A model generated the notes under the pieces. The model was not told where the DNA came from and searched no databases. It saw only the letters and a program-made list of their open reading frames with translations. A DNA stretch of 64,000 bases from DAOTXS01 sp034435055 (lineage in GTDB: Bacteria; Chloroflexota; Anaerolineae; UBA4142). The stretch spans positions 33,666-97,665 of the forward strand of contig DAOTXS010000031.1 of the NCBI GenBank assembly GCA_034435055.1, read 5' to 3'. Shown piece after piece: positions 49,633-58,524 of the stretch (its first letter is position 1; each line of letters opens with the position of its first letter). A program made the position numbers and the translations under genes.

Positions 49633-50616
49633 CTAGTATTTTGCCAACTTGCGAATCGCCGCCGCGATCTTGTCCGCGTTCGGCATAAAGAAATCTTGCA
49701 TCGTGCGCGAGAACGGAACCGCCGGGACATCCGGTCCCGCCACGCGCATCACCGGCGCATCGAGATATTCAAATGCTTCGCCCGCGATGATCGCCGCGAC
49801 TTCCGCGCCCCAGCCCAGCGTCAAGTTGTCTTCGTACACGATCAACGCTTTGCTCGTCTTTTTCACTGACGCGAGAATCGTTTCCTTGTCGATGGGATTC
49901 AGCGTGCGCGGATCGACAACTTCAACGCTGATACCTTCCGCCGCAACTTGTTCCGCCGCATTCAACGATTCGTGCAACATCAAGCCAAACGCAATCACGG
50001 TGATGTCGGTGCCGACGCGTTTGACATCTGCTTTGCCAAATGGAATCGTGTAATAATTTTCCGGCACCTCGCCTTTGATCAGCCGATACGCTTTTTTGTG
50101 TTCGAGAAACAAGACCGGGTCATCGACGCGAAACGCGTACCGCAACATTCCCACAACATCGTACGGCGTCGAGGGCGCAACGACGTACAAACCTGGGATG
50201 TGCGCGTACGTTGCTTCAATCGATTGTGAGTGGTAGAGTCCGCCACCGATGCCGCCGCCGTACGGTGTGCGAATCACGAGCGGACACGGGTACGCGCCGT
50301 TCGAACGATAACGAAAGCGCGCGGCTTCGTTAATGATTTGATTGAACGCCGGCGCGATGAAATCGGCAAACTGGATTTCAGAGACCGGGCGCAAACCGTA
50401 CAACGCCGCGCCGATGCCAATTGCGATAATCGATAATTCGGAGAGCGGCGAATCGACCACGCGCTTGTCGCCAAATTCTTCGATGAGACCTTTTGTTGCG
50501 CGAAAGACGCCGCCGCGCACGCCCACGTCTTCGCCGGTGATAAAGATATTGGGGTCACGGCGCATTTCTTCCTGCAACGTGCGCGTTACTGCTTCGATAT
50601 TAGTCAGTACGGGCAT
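49633..50616 (-). CDS. 2-oxoacid dehydrogenase E1 component, beta subunit
   Basis: A 327-residue E1 beta. It begins MPVLTNIEAVTRTLQEEMRR and has FITGEDVGVRGGVFRATKGL (about 23-42), FADFIAPAFNQIINEAARFRYRSNG in adjacent blocks, and the C-terminal transketolase-like domain with VVDPRTLNPIDKETI (about 228). With the alpha subunit it decarboxylates a 2-oxoacid on thiamine diphosphate. GGAGATTGGAA precedes ATG 50616. The alpha gene is 56 bases upstream. Branched-chain oxoacid or pyruvate are equally likely substrates. Confidence 0.93.
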   Translation of the reverse strand: MPVLTNIEAVTRTLQEEMRRDPNIFITGEDVGVRGGVFRATKGLIEEFGDKRVVDSPLSELSIIAIGIGAALYGLRPVSEIQFADFIAPAFNQIINEAARFRYRSNGAYPCPLVIRTPYGGGIGGGLYHSQSIEATYAHIPGLYVVAPSTPYDVVGMLRYAFRVDDPVLFLEHKKAYRLIKGEVPENYYTIPFGKADVKRVGTDITVIAFGLMLHESLNAAEQVAAEGISVEVVDPRTLNPIDKETILASVKKTSKALIVYEDNLTLGWGAEVAAIIAGEAFEYLDAPVMRVAGPDVPAVPFSRTMQDFFMPNADKIAAAIRKLAKY

Positions 50617-50672
50617 TTCCAATCTCCAGTAGCTAAAAACGCAAAGTGTAAAAAATAATTGCGTTTCACATT

Positions 50673-51695
50673 TTAGGGTTTGGGCACTTGTCCCCACACA
50701 TTCGCCAACGCAAATTCCGGTTTAGGGAACGGCGCATTCTTTGCAAACTCGGTCGCGTCGTCCACGATTTGTTTGGCACGCACTTCGTACGCTTGAATTT
50801 TTGCGTCGTCCAACAAATCGATGCTCAACAAGTACTGTTGCATTCGCAGAATTGGGTCTTTCCGTTTCCACTCTTCAACTTCTTCGCGCGGACGGTACGT
50901 GCGATCATCGTCGTCGGAAGAATGCGGAACCGGTCGATACGTTTTTGCTTCCACCAGTGTTGGACCGTCGCCGCGCCGTGCGCGCGCAACGGCTTCGTTG
51001 ATCACGCGGTACGATTCGAGGACATCGTTGCCATCGACGATGACCCCCGGCATTCCGTACGCCACAGCGCGGTCGGCAACATTTTTGACCGCCATTTGTT
51101 TATCGGTCGGGACTGAAATCGCGTACTGATTATTTTGACAGAGAAAAATCACCGGTAGTTTGTAAATGCCTGCCCAGTTCAATCCCTCGTGAAAATCGCC
51201 TTCTGCGGTTGAGCCTTCGCCAAAGCACGTGAGTACCACTTCGTCCGTGCCTTTGTAACGAATTGCAAACGCGATGCCGGACGCTTGCGGAATTTGCGTT
51301 GCGACCGGGCTGGACCCGCTGACGATTTTCAGCGGACGATAACCAAAATGCGAGGGCATCTGGCGCGCACCGGACGATGGCTCGCCTTCTTTGCCAAACA
51401 GCGCGAGCATCAAATCGCGCGGCGTCATTCCCAGCGCCAACACCAACGCGTGATCGCGATAGTACGGATGAACCCAGTCGTACCCTTTTTTCAGCGCGAA
51501 TGCCGCGCCCACCTGCGCCGCTTCGTGTCCGATGCCGGAAATGTGGAATGCAACTTCGTGCTGTCGATGCAAAATCCACATCCGCTCATCTAATCGCCGC
51601 GCGAGTAACATCGACCAGTACATTTCAAGTGCTTGCTCATCGGTCAAGCCGAACGCTTGATGTTTGGTTTCGGTTTTCGTTTTTGTCGGCGCCAT
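50673..51695 (-). CDS. 2-oxoacid dehydrogenase E1 component, alpha subunit
   Basis: A 340-residue E1 alpha. HISGIGHEAAQVGAAFAL (about 45), YYRDHALVLALGM (about 73-85) and the thiamine-diphosphate motif CFGEGSTAEGDFHEGLNWAG ending in QNNQYAIS (about 155-190) are all present; the first Asp of G-D-G is Glu, as is usual in branched-chain types. The phosphorylation-loop-like THSSDDDDRTYRP region is visible as PHSSDDDDRTYRP. ATG 51695 has AGG 4 bases and GGAG 9 bases before it. It starts the E1-E2 operon, 115 bases after the superoxide dismutase gene. Confidence 0.93.
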   Translation of the reverse strand: MAPTKTKTETKHQAFGLTDEQALEMYWSMLLARRLDERMWILHRQHEVAFHISGIGHEAAQVGAAFALKKGYDWVHPYYRDHALVLALGMTPRDLMLALFGKEGEPSSGARQMPSHFGYRPLKIVSGSSPVATQIPQASGIAFAIRYKGTDEVVLTCFGEGSTAEGDFHEGLNWAGIYKLPVIFLCQNNQYAISVPTDKQMAVKNVADRAVAYGMPGVIVDGNDVLESYRVINEAVARARRGDGPTLVEAKTYRPVPHSSDDDDRTYRPREEVEEWKRKDPILRMQQYLLSIDLLDDAKIQAYEVRAKQIVDDATEFAKNAPFPKPEFALANVWGQVPKP

Positions 51696-51721
51696 TGACC
51701 TGCTCCCCAAGATTTCCAGCC

Positions 51722-51800
51722 ACAAAGCAACTCAGAGATTTTCTCTGTGGCTATAACTGCAAAGAGAAAAGGGAGAAAGGAATTGTTCTTCCGTTTCTCC
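51722..51800. repeat. CACAAAG...CTCTGTGG repeat with following hairpin
   Basis: An AGAGA-TTTTC-TCTCT core (51732-51747) and a second A/G-run pairing between GAGAAAGGAA and TTCCGTTTCTC. It sits between the dismutase and E1 alpha genes and may end dismutase transcription. Confidence 0.5.
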
Positions 51801-51810
51801 CTCGCAAAAT

Positions 51811-52413
51811 TCATTTGCCAAATCGTTTGGCTACTTCGTTCCAGTTGACCACGTTCCACCACGCCGCAATGTAATCGGCGCGGCGATTCTGATATTTGAG
51901 ATAGTATGCGTGCTCCCACACATCGACGCCGAGAATGGCGACCTTGCCTTCCATAATCGGCTGATCCTGATTCGCGGTGCTTTCGATGAGTAGTTTGCCA
52001 TCCTGTTTGATGAGCCACGCCCAGCCGCTGCCAAAGCGTCCCAGCCCGGCTTTGGCGAATTGTTCTTTGAACGCCGCAAAACTGCCGAATGCTTTGTTAA
52101 TCGCATCGGCGAGCGCGCCGGTGGGTTCACCGCCGGCTTGGGGTCCCATAATTTCCCAAAACATCGTGTGGTTCATATGTCCGCCGCCATTGTTGCGGAC
52201 CGCCGTGCGAATTTCTTCCGGCACGCTGTTGATTTCTTTCAACAACGCTTCGATGCTTTTGTTTTGCAGCGCCGGAAATTTTTCGAGCGCAGCGTTGAGG
52301 TTGGTGACGTACGCGGCGTGATGCTTGCCGTGGTGAATCTCCATCGTCTTGGCATCGATGTGCGGTTCAAGCGCGTCGAACGCGTACGGTAGAGGCGGTA
52401 ATTCATGTGCCAT
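51811..52413 (-). CDS. sodA: Superoxide dismutase, Fe/Mn family (probably Mn type)
   Basis: A 200-residue dismutase of full length, converting superoxide to peroxide and oxygen. Metal ligands are His in IHHGKHHAAYV (about residue 27), His in GGGHMNHTMFW (about 79), Asp and His in GVDVWEHAYYL (about 161-165). The STANQDQPI segment carries the Gln typical of Mn enzymes. No signal peptide, so it is cytoplasmic. Together with glycyl radical chemistry it suggests an anaerobe or facultative organism that meets oxygen. ATG 52413 has GGGAG 8 bases before it. A good promoter lies at 52478-52507. Confidence 0.95.
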   Translation of the reverse strand: MAHELPPLPYAFDALEPHIDAKTMEIHHGKHHAAYVTNLNAALEKFPALQNKSIEALLKEINSVPEEIRTAVRNNGGGHMNHTMFWEIMGPQAGGEPTGALADAINKAFGSFAAFKEQFAKAGLGRFGSGWAWLIKQDGKLLIESTANQDQPIMEGKVAILGVDVWEHAYYLKYQNRRADYIAAWWNVVNWNEVAKRFGK

Positions 52414-52477
52414 TTTGAATTCTCCCATTCATGAGATGTAGTTGTTTCACAATCATCACGAAACATTCAGCGCGAGG

Positions 52478-52507
52478 ATAATAGCACAGAGTTAAAGTGA
52501 GTGTCAA
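52478..52507 (-). promoter_or_regulatory. Promoter of the superoxide dismutase gene
   Basis: On the minus strand TTGACA (52502-52507), 18 bases, TATTAT (52478-52483), about 65 bases before the ATG. Confidence 0.7.
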
Positions 52508-52621
52508 GGGAGTTTGCGATTTTTTGACCGATAATCGACGAAAAGCGCAGAGGTCTAACAAAAGTTTAACGCGATTTGGTTGATGTTCTCCCAATCGCGT
52601 TGACGATTATTGGTTATAAAC

Positions 52622-53548
52622 TCAGCGACACGTGGCAAAAGCTAATTCGTACATCTGCCCATCGGGGCGCGTGAAAAACGTAATGCGATTGTTGTCGTCA
52701 ATCCACCCGACGCGCGCGAGATAATCGCCGCACGCGCCGGCGGTGATCCGCCACATTCCAACAGTTTGTTCCGACGACCCGGCGGGAATATCGATTGTTA
52801 CTGCCGAAGTTTCCCCAAATGAATTTCTCAAATTGTCCGGCTTGTAGATATACACCTTCCATTTGTAACGCATCGGGTTGTTGGTTGTGTTGAGAAACGT
52901 AACCCAGAAACTGGTGTCCGTTGCCGGTGGTGGACTGGAGGGTTCGGGACGCATCTTGGTGACGTACAATCCCGGGGGAATTGGCGGCGTTGCTGTTGCC
53001 GGAATTGCCGATGGCTGTACGGGAGTTGCCGGCGACGGCAACACGATGGTCGGTAAAGAACTGGGAATCACCGTCGGTAAAATTGATGTTGGAATAACCG
53101 GAACCTGGGTCGGTTGAACCACCACGACGGGCGACATTGGTGTAATGGTGGGAAAGGTGAATTGCGTTGGCATAGCCGTTGGGCTGGGGAATAAGCCGCT
53201 CACTGCGATAAATGCGCCGATGCCAATAACCGCTAACAGCGTGATGGCACAGCCGCCCAAAATCCATAAACGCCAATTCGATTTTTGTGATCGTGAGTAT
53301 GTCTCTGGCGTTGTTTGAATCTGCTGTGACGCTCCCGTCGGCGGTTGTGTCTCAACCCAGCGTTGACCATCGTGAAGGTACCACTTGCCGCTATCCGCGC
53401 CGATCATCCAATAACGTCCCTGCTCGTCTTGAACCATCAAGTCTTTTAGCGCGGCATCGAATTGTTCCTGGGTAATGCGACCGGTCGAGAGTTGTCCTTT
53501 GAGTTGAAAAAATTTTTCTTCCGCTTGGCGAAATTGATCACCTGCCAT
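52622..53548 (-). CDS. Membrane-anchored protein with Pro/Thr linker and C-terminal beta domain
   Basis: A 308-residue protein. Residues 1-40 are helical and resemble a SHOCT-like oligomerisation segment (FFQLKGQLSTGRITQEQFDA, two adjacent blocks). A small Trp-rich module follows (YWMIGADSGKWYLHDGQRWV, about 47-66). A single membrane helix lies at about 94-116, then a Pro/Thr/Val linker to about 195, then a beta-sandwich-like domain with two Cys. The first part should be cytoplasmic and the last extracellular. GGAGGTAAGC precedes the ATG. Function unknown; the design is shared with other exported proteins of the window. Confidence 0.75.
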   Translation of the reverse strand: MAGDQFRQAEEKFFQLKGQLSTGRITQEQFDAALKDLMVQDEQGRYWMIGADSGKWYLHDGQRWVETQPPTGASQQIQTTPETYSRSQKSNWRLWILGGCAITLLAVIGIGAFIAVSGLFPSPTAMPTQFTFPTITPMSPVVVVQPTQVPVIPTSILPTVIPSSLPTIVLPSPATPVQPSAIPATATPPIPPGLYVTKMRPEPSSPPPATDTSFWVTFLNTTNNPMRYKWKVYIYKPDNLRNSFGETSAVTIDIPAGSSEQTVGMWRITAGACGDYLARVGWIDDNNRITFFTRPDGQMYELAFATCR

Positions 53549-53598
53549 GCTTACCTCCGTACTTTACCTGAACAAAGTTATAATTCACCTTACGCAGC

Positions 53599-53633
53599 GT
53601 CATTTCTCGGTCGCTGCGCTCCCTCGAAATGAC
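53599..53633. repeat. GTCATTTCTCG...CGAAATGAC palindromic repeat
   Basis: A short variant of the GTCATTGCGAG family with imperfect inner pairing (GGTCGCTGCGCTCC loop). Intergenic between two minus-strand genes. Confidence 0.65.
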
Positions 53634-53652
53634 ATCAATCGCGTAACATCAG

Positions 53653-54819
53653 TTATAAATCAAGCAAACGTTCTAGCGCGTCAACAAGTTTTTCTATATC
53701 CTCCATCGTATTGTACGCTTGAATCGACACGCGAATGAATTGCCGATGTTGCCACGTTACGATGGGAACTTCGATTTGGAATTCGTCGTACAGCCGCGTT
53801 TTGAGTTGCGCCGCATCGCAAGATGGCAACGGCATCGTAACCATTTGTTTATACCATTCCGATGAGTCGGGACTCAAGGGTAACAAACCGGTGCGCGCGG
53901 TGATTTGTTCACGCGCGTACTGCGCGAGCGAATGGCATTTGGCGCGCACCGTGTCCCAGTGATGTTCCTCGAAAAATCGAATGGCTTGCGGCGTGGTGAG
54001 AAACGCGGCGATGTCGCGCGTGCCATTCCACTCTTGCTCATCGATGAAACGCGACGCACTTGGCTTTTCCGATTCATAGCCCCAGCTGACGACTAATGGC
54101 TCGATTAGATTTTGTTTGTCCGGTCGCGCGTACAAAAACGCCGATCCTTTGGGACAGCACAGCCACTTGTGCAGATTCGAACTGTAAAAATCGGCATCGA
54201 TTTCTTGCAGATCAAGTGGAATCTGTCCAACGGCATGCGCGCCGTCGATGATGCTAAGAATGCCAGCATCACGCGCGCGGCGGCAAATTTCTTGAATCGG
54301 AAAAATCAACGCCGTCGGCGAAGTGATGTGGCTCAGAAAAATGATGCGCGTGCGCGGAGTTACGCCTGACCAGAATTGTTCGATGAAATCATCGGCGGTT
54401 GTTACCGGCACAGGAATCGATTGCTGCTTGTAGATCGCCTTTGTCTTGTGGCAGATGAATCGCCAGGTGCGGTCAAGCGCGCCGTACTCGTGATCCGTCG
54501 TGAGGATTTCGTCGCCGGGGTTGAGCGGCAAACTGCGCGCGACGATGTTCAGGCCCGTCGTCGCGTTCGGCACGTAAACAAGATCATCAACCCCGGCGTG
54601 AACGTACGTCGCGAGTGCCGCGCGCGCGTCACGCATCAAACTGTCGAAGCGGCGTCCCAGGAATTCGACCGGCTGACGTTCCAATTCGCGTTGCCACCAT
54701 TGATAGTTCTCGAACACCGGGCGCGGCGTTGCGCCGAATGAACCGTGATTCAAGAAGATCACATTTGGATCGAGCAAGAAAAGTTCTTTGGGAAGGGGCG
54801 GTTGATAATTGAATGACAT
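53653..54819 (-). CDS. Class V aminotransferase-fold enzyme (isopenicillin-N-epimerase/cysteine-desulfurase-like)
   Basis: A 388-residue PLP enzyme of fold type I. FLNHGSFGATPRPV (about residues 22-35) is the usual opening, VPNATTGLNIVARSL (about 83) contacts the cofactor phosphate, IIDGAHAVGQIPLDL (about 193-207) holds the pyridine-binding Asp, and the Schiff-base Lys is in SSNLHKWLCCPKG (about 217). This pattern fits the isopenicillin N epimerase/class V group, whose members include epimerases, lyases and desulfurases. The reaction cannot be assigned. It has its own promoter, divergent from the reductase at 54954. Confidence 0.85.
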   Translation of the reverse strand: MSFNYQPPLPKELFLLDPNVIFLNHGSFGATPRPVFENYQWWQRELERQPVEFLGRRFDSLMRDARAALATYVHAGVDDLVYVPNATTGLNIVARSLPLNPGDEILTTDHEYGALDRTWRFICHKTKAIYKQQSIPVPVTTADDFIEQFWSGVTPRTRIIFLSHITSPTALIFPIQEICRRARDAGILSIIDGAHAVGQIPLDLQEIDADFYSSNLHKWLCCPKGSAFLYARPDKQNLIEPLVVSWGYESEKPSASRFIDEQEWNGTRDIAAFLTTPQAIRFFEEHHWDTVRAKCHSLAQYAREQITARTGLLPLSPDSSEWYKQMVTMPLPSCDAAQLKTRLYDEFQIEVPIVTWQHRQFIRVSIQAYNTMEDIEKLVDALERLLDL

Positions 54820-54843
54820 TGAGATTCTCTTTGACTCAACTCT

Positions 54844-54872
54844 ATCATACCGCAGTCGATGAGCGCAAGCAA
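54844..54872 (-). promoter_or_regulatory. Promoter of the class V aminotransferase gene
   Basis: On the minus strand TTGCTT (54867-54872), 17 bases, TATGAT (54844-54849). Confidence 0.55.
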
Positions 54873-54890
54873 ATCGAATGCCAAAGGTTT

Positions 54891-54918
54891 TTGACAGTCG
54901 CGCAACCTGTTGTAGAAT
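54891..54918 (+). promoter_or_regulatory. Promoter of the SDR gene
   Basis: TTGACA (54891-54896), 16 bases, TAGAAT (54913-54918), about 35 bases before the ATG. Confidence 0.7.
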
Positions 54919-54953
54919 AGTGTTGTTGATTTTCTCGATAGAAAGGAATGGTC

Positions 54954-55724
54954 ATGGCTGAACTACAAAACAAAATCGCGCTCGTTACTGGCGCAAGTAG
55001 TGGCATCGGGCACGCGACGGCGATCAAGTTTGCGAGTGAAGGCGCGCGGGTTGCCATCGTCGCGCGGCGCGCCGACAAGTTGGATGAGGTGGCAAAAGAA
55101 ATTCGCGCGCGCGGCGGCGACGGCAAATCGATTGTCGCTGACGTGACGCAAGAAACTGACATCGAGCGTGTCGTCCACGAGACAGTCGCGGCGTTTGGCG
55201 GAATCGATATCGTGGTCAACGCGGCAGGTATCATCGCCAACGGCAATATCGAGAATACGAAACTGTCGGACTGGGATTATATGTTCAACGTGAATGTGCG
55301 CGGACCGTTCTACTTGACGCAACGGGCAATGCCGTACCTCATCGAGCGCAAAGGCAACGTCGTCAATGTGTCGAGTGTAACCGGCATTCGCGCATTTCCG
55401 AATGTCCTCGCGTACTGCGCGAGCAAAGCCGCGCTCGATCAGCTGACCCATTGCGTCGCGCTCGAAGTGGCGAGCAAAGGGGTGCGCGTGAATGCCGTCG
55501 ATCCCGGTGTAACGGTGACAATGTTGCATCGCACCGGCGGAATGGCAGACGACGCGTACACAAAATTTCTCGAACACAGCAAAACGACGCATCCGTTGGG
55601 ACGCGTCGGGACTGCGGAAGAAGTCGCAGAGTTGATTTTCTTTCTCGCCTCGCCAAAAGCCGGCTGGATCACCGGCGTCTCGCTGCCGATTGACGGCGGG
55701 CGTCATCAAACGTGTTTGCGTTAA
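54954..55724 (+). CDS. Short-chain dehydrogenase/reductase
   Basis: A 256-residue classical SDR. The cofactor loop VTGASSGIGHA is at about residues 11-21 and basic residues after the second strand (ARRADK) favour NADPH. The catalytic tetrad is NAAGI, then Ser in VVNVSSVTGI (about 138-147), Tyr and Lys in YCASKAAL (about 154-161). AAAGGA lies 6 bases before ATG 54954; an ATG two codons earlier is too close to it. It could be a 3-oxoacyl-ACP reductase-like or sugar/alcohol dehydrogenase. It is transcribed alone from a good promoter to a terminator. Confidence 0.9.
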   Translation: MAELQNKIALVTGASSGIGHATAIKFASEGARVAIVARRADKLDEVAKEIRARGGDGKSIVADVTQETDIERVVHETVAAFGGIDIVVNAAGIIANGNIENTKLSDWDYMFNVNVRGPFYLTQRAMPYLIERKGNVVNVSSVTGIRAFPNVLAYCASKAALDQLTHCVALEVASKGVRVNAVDPGVTVTMLHRTGGMADDAYTKFLEHSKTTHPLGRVGTAEEVAELIFFLASPKAGWITGVSLPIDGGRHQTCLR

Positions 55725-55730
55725 TAAAGT

Positions 55731-55764
55731 TGGGGCGCCCCGATGTGGTCGCCCCAATTTTTTA
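55731..55764. terminator. Bidirectional terminator TTGGGGCG...CGCCCCAA
   Basis: TTGGGGCG (55731-55738), a 12-base loop, CGCCCCAA (55751-55758), then TTTTTT. The sequence is related to the GGGGCGACC repeat at 11057. Confidence 0.8.
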
Positions 55765-56586
55765 CACCAACCCAATATCATTGCGCATCGCAACGATTTG
55801 TTTGCGGATTTGGGCGCGTTCGTCGAGCGCGTTTTGTACCGGCTTGGTAAAATCCTTATCCCATTTGTCGATGAATGTTTCGAGATCGGTCAAGAGTTTT
55901 TTCAACGGCGTGAGCAAATTGTTGATGATCGGATCGAAGAGAGTGGTTTTGACCATCGCATTGCCGGTTGCCGGGAAGAATAGATCGCGCAACGGTTTGA
56001 GGAGTTGATTGAGGATGGCGTCGATGACGGTGGGAATGACGCGAATCAAATCGACGAGGGCATTGATCGCGCGGCTGATTTCTGCACCGACGCCGAATGG
56101 AATTTTCTTGATCAACTCGTTGAAGAAATTCGCAATCGATTCTGCGAGCGGGCGCGCCGAACCCAGGATGCCGCCGACAAACGTTTCCGCGTCTTTGACT
56201 TTTTGCGCTAACTCGGTCAAGACGCGGGTTGCCAAATCCGCCGCGCCGCGCAAATTATCGATGAGGGTTTGAAAGTTCTTGAGTGCGGTTTCAACGGCTG
56301 TCACGCCGTCGCGCGCGAGGCGCACGCCGGTTTTCACCGCATCGAGCGCGCCGCGCACGATGTTCATCCCGGTAGCAATGATCGAATCGATGCCGATCTT
56401 TTCCAGATTTTCGTACAGCCCCACGAGCGCGCGCAATTTCAAGAGTTCCACTTCCTTGTCCGCCAGTGAAGCCGTCGTTGCCGCTGCGCCGCCCACCGCG
56501 CCGGCGACCAACGCCGCGCCGCCGACTGCCGCAGTGGTGATGAATTGTCGTCGGGTTACCCCAGCGTCTAAATTTGTGGTTGTCAT
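55762..56586 (-). CDS. Tat-exported helical protein, unrecognised
   Basis: A 274-residue protein with a twin-arginine signal: RRQFITTAAVGGAALVAGAV at about 11-30. The mature part is almost wholly amphipathic helix with many hydrophobic residues (LIDNLRGAADLATRVLTELA, and others), without Cys. This resembles helical lipid- or surface-associated proteins, but no family is recognised. AAAGGAGGGA precedes ATG 56586. Tat export implies folding before export, possibly as a bundle. No cofactor motif is visible. Confidence 0.7.
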   Translation of the reverse strand: MTTTNLDAGVTRRQFITTAAVGGAALVAGAVGGAAATTASLADKEVELLKLRALVGLYENLEKIGIDSIIATGMNIVRGALDAVKTGVRLARDGVTAVETALKNFQTLIDNLRGAADLATRVLTELAQKVKDAETFVGGILGSARPLAESIANFFNELIKKIPFGVGAEISRAINALVDLIRVIPTVIDAILNQLLKPLRDLFFPATGNAMVKTTLFDPIINNLLTPLKKLLTDLETFIDKWDKDFTKPVQNALDERAQIRKQIVAMRNDIGLV

Positions 56587-56662
56587 TTTTCCCTCCTTTG
56601 TCAATTTGATCTTACATCCTCAAACCGCGCAAGACAATGAGAAAAATGTCCGATGCTTTGCG

Positions 56663-57154
56663 TCACGCCAATCGTTTGCGATAGATGAGCATACTTTCGC
56701 CCGGTGCGTAATAATCGGGCAGATGCGCAACGCATTCAAAACCATGCCGTTCGTAAAAGGTGCGTGCCGGTTGATACAACGCGCTATCGGATGTTTCGAG
56801 ATATAACGCGCGCGCGCCGCGCCGCGTAATATCTTTTTCGAGCTGTTCAAGTAACGCGCCCCCAATGCCTGTGCCTTGCGCCGCGCGATCGACACCAAGC
56901 CAGTACAAATCCCAGATGCGATCTGCCATTGGAACCGGACCATAGACGATAAATCCGGCAATTTCGTTGGAATCGTTTTTTCGATAAACTAGAAAGGTGT
57001 GATCATTGTACGTGTTAGGACGAAAGATGCCGTCGAACATTTCTTGCACGACGGCCAACTCATCGGCGGAGAAGACCCGGGTGCTTTGCGCGACGCGCAG
57101 AACCGCGTCGAGATCGTTGGGTTGCGGTGGTTCGATTTTCAATTGATGTCTCAT
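56663..57154 (-). CDS. GNAT family N-acetyltransferase
   Basis: A 163-residue acetyltransferase. The acetyl-CoA-binding turn is GVDRAAQGTGIGGALLEQLE (about residues 88-107), preceded by the beta4 strand LYWL and followed by ALYLETSDSALYQPARTFYERHGF, typical of the family's C-terminal half. The ATG at 57154 starts MRHQLKIEPP; no good ribosome site is seen. The frame is open upstream into a palindromic repeat, which is not part of the protein. Substrate unknown. Confidence 0.85.
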   Translation of the reverse strand: MRHQLKIEPPQPNDLDAVLRVAQSTRVFSADELAVVQEMFDGIFRPNTYNDHTFLVYRKNDSNEIAGFIVYGPVPMADRIWDLYWLGVDRAAQGTGIGGALLEQLEKDITRRGARALYLETSDSALYQPARTFYERHGFECVAHLPDYYAPGESMLIYRKRLA

Positions 57155-57171
57155 AAAAAGGTTATCATCGG

Positions 57172-57256
57172 TTGTCATTGCGAGCGAAGCGAAGCAATTT
57201 TTCAACAGTCTTTTGAGAGATTGCTTCGTCGCAAAGAACGCGACTCGCAATGACAA
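57172..57256. repeat. TTGTCATTGCGAG palindromic repeat
   Basis: Perfect 13-base ends TTGTCATTGCGAG (57172-57184) and CTCGCAATGACAA (57244-57256), inner arms GAAGCAATTTTTC / GAGAGATTGCTTC. It lies between the ATP-grasp gene and the GNAT gene; same family as 27238 and 33541. Confidence 0.8.
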
Positions 57257-57260
57257 AGAG

Positions 57261-58358
57261 TTAGGTGAGTAAGCCATTCTTTCGCGCGAGCGCACCCGGC
57301 GCAATCGACTGTTCACTGTTGCGATTCTTGCGCGCGTACGTAATCAATCGCGGTGTGCGCGCATCTTTCATTTGATAACGCCGCGCCGCGAGCCGGACGA
57401 TTTCATCCATCAAATCCGGATACGTTAACCCGGCGACGCCGCTCGCGCGCGCAATGCCGGCGTCCGGTGCAAGGTCGGCGTTCGGATTCACTTCGAGGAC
57501 GTGCGGCTGTCCGTTCTTCACGCGAATATCCACACGTCCGTAATCATTCAACCCCATCGTTTTGAACGCGCGAATCGCGACGTCTTCGATGCGCGCTTTG
57601 AGCGATGCGCTCACGTTAGCAGGACAGGTCGGTGGTGTTTTCAAAAACTCTTCCGAAGTCGGCACCCATTTCGCGCGAAATGAAACGATGCGCGCAAACG
57701 GATTAGCGATGTGTTTGAAATTGATTTCCGAAAGCGGCATCATCCGCGGCGGCGCATTTCCCAAAATCGTTACATTGAATTCGCGTCCATCGATAAATTC
57801 TTCCACCAGCGCGGGTCCGTCGTACAAATCCCAAATGTATTTGACTTGGCGACGCAGAGCGCGGTCATCATGCACAACCGATTTGAGCGTGATGCCCAAA
57901 CTGGCATCTTCCGCCATCGGCTTGACGAACAACGGAAAATTCAATCGCCGTTCGATGTTTTTGGGGGTCAAGACTTGGAACGGCGCGGTGGGAATCCCGT
58001 GCGCGCGCAGAATTTCTTTGGTGCGTGCTTTATTGAGACACGTCGCCAATGTCCAGCGCCCGGAGCCGGTGTGGCGAAATCCCAGATGATTGTAAATCGC
58101 GATGACGTACGGTTCAAGGTACGGTCGATTGCCGACGCTTTCGCACAAGTTGAAGATGAACCACTCGCGCGGATCGTACGGCGCAAGCGCACTCCACACA
58201 TCTTTGCGGATTGGTACGGTTTCGGTGGTGTGTCCGCGTTTGCGCAATGCGTCGCGGATAAATTTTTCCGTCTCCATCATTTGTTGCTCGGAGACCAAAT
58301 CATCTTTCGTGCCGCGTTGCAGTTCATCGACGACGTTAAAGACCACAAGAATTTTCAC
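57261..58358 (-). CDS. ATP-grasp ligase related to D-alanine-D-alanine ligase
   Basis: A 365-residue ATP-grasp enzyme. The ATP-binding segment FPLFVKPMAEDASLGITLKS is at about 141-160, LVEEFIDGREFNVTILG at about 185-201, and the metal-binding end VDIRVKNGQPHVLEVNPNAD at about 297-316. This is D-Ala-D-Ala-ligase-like, but the N-terminal domain (VVFNVVDELQRGTKDD) lacks the Ddl G-G-x-S-x-E signature, so the ligated substrate is likely different. The start is GTG at 58358. A TATAAT box lies at 58391-58396 with a poor -35. It follows a glycosyltransferase group but is transcribed separately. Confidence 0.8.
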   Translation of the reverse strand: MKILVVFNVVDELQRGTKDDLVSEQQMMETEKFIRDALRKRGHTTETVPIRKDVWSALAPYDPREWFIFNLCESVGNRPYLEPYVIAIYNHLGFRHTGSGRWTLATCLNKARTKEILRAHGIPTAPFQVLTPKNIERRLNFPLFVKPMAEDASLGITLKSVVHDDRALRRQVKYIWDLYDGPALVEEFIDGREFNVTILGNAPPRMMPLSEINFKHIANPFARIVSFRAKWVPTSEEFLKTPPTCPANVSASLKARIEDVAIRAFKTMGLNDYGRVDIRVKNGQPHVLEVNPNADLAPDAGIARASGVAGLTYPDLMDEIVRLAARRYQMKDARTPRLITYARKNRNSEQSIAPGALARKNGLLT

Positions 58359-58524
58359 GTCAACATCACCGCCGTAGAAATTTCGTATCGATTATACACG
58401 AGGAAAAGAATTTTTGCATTCGTGTTGCCGAAATGCCCCAATGTGCGCGAGCTGCCCTTGCGGACAACCTGGGGTCTCGCCAAGCCACTGTCCAGCAAAC
58501 TGCCAATCTTTTTGTGGAACGCGA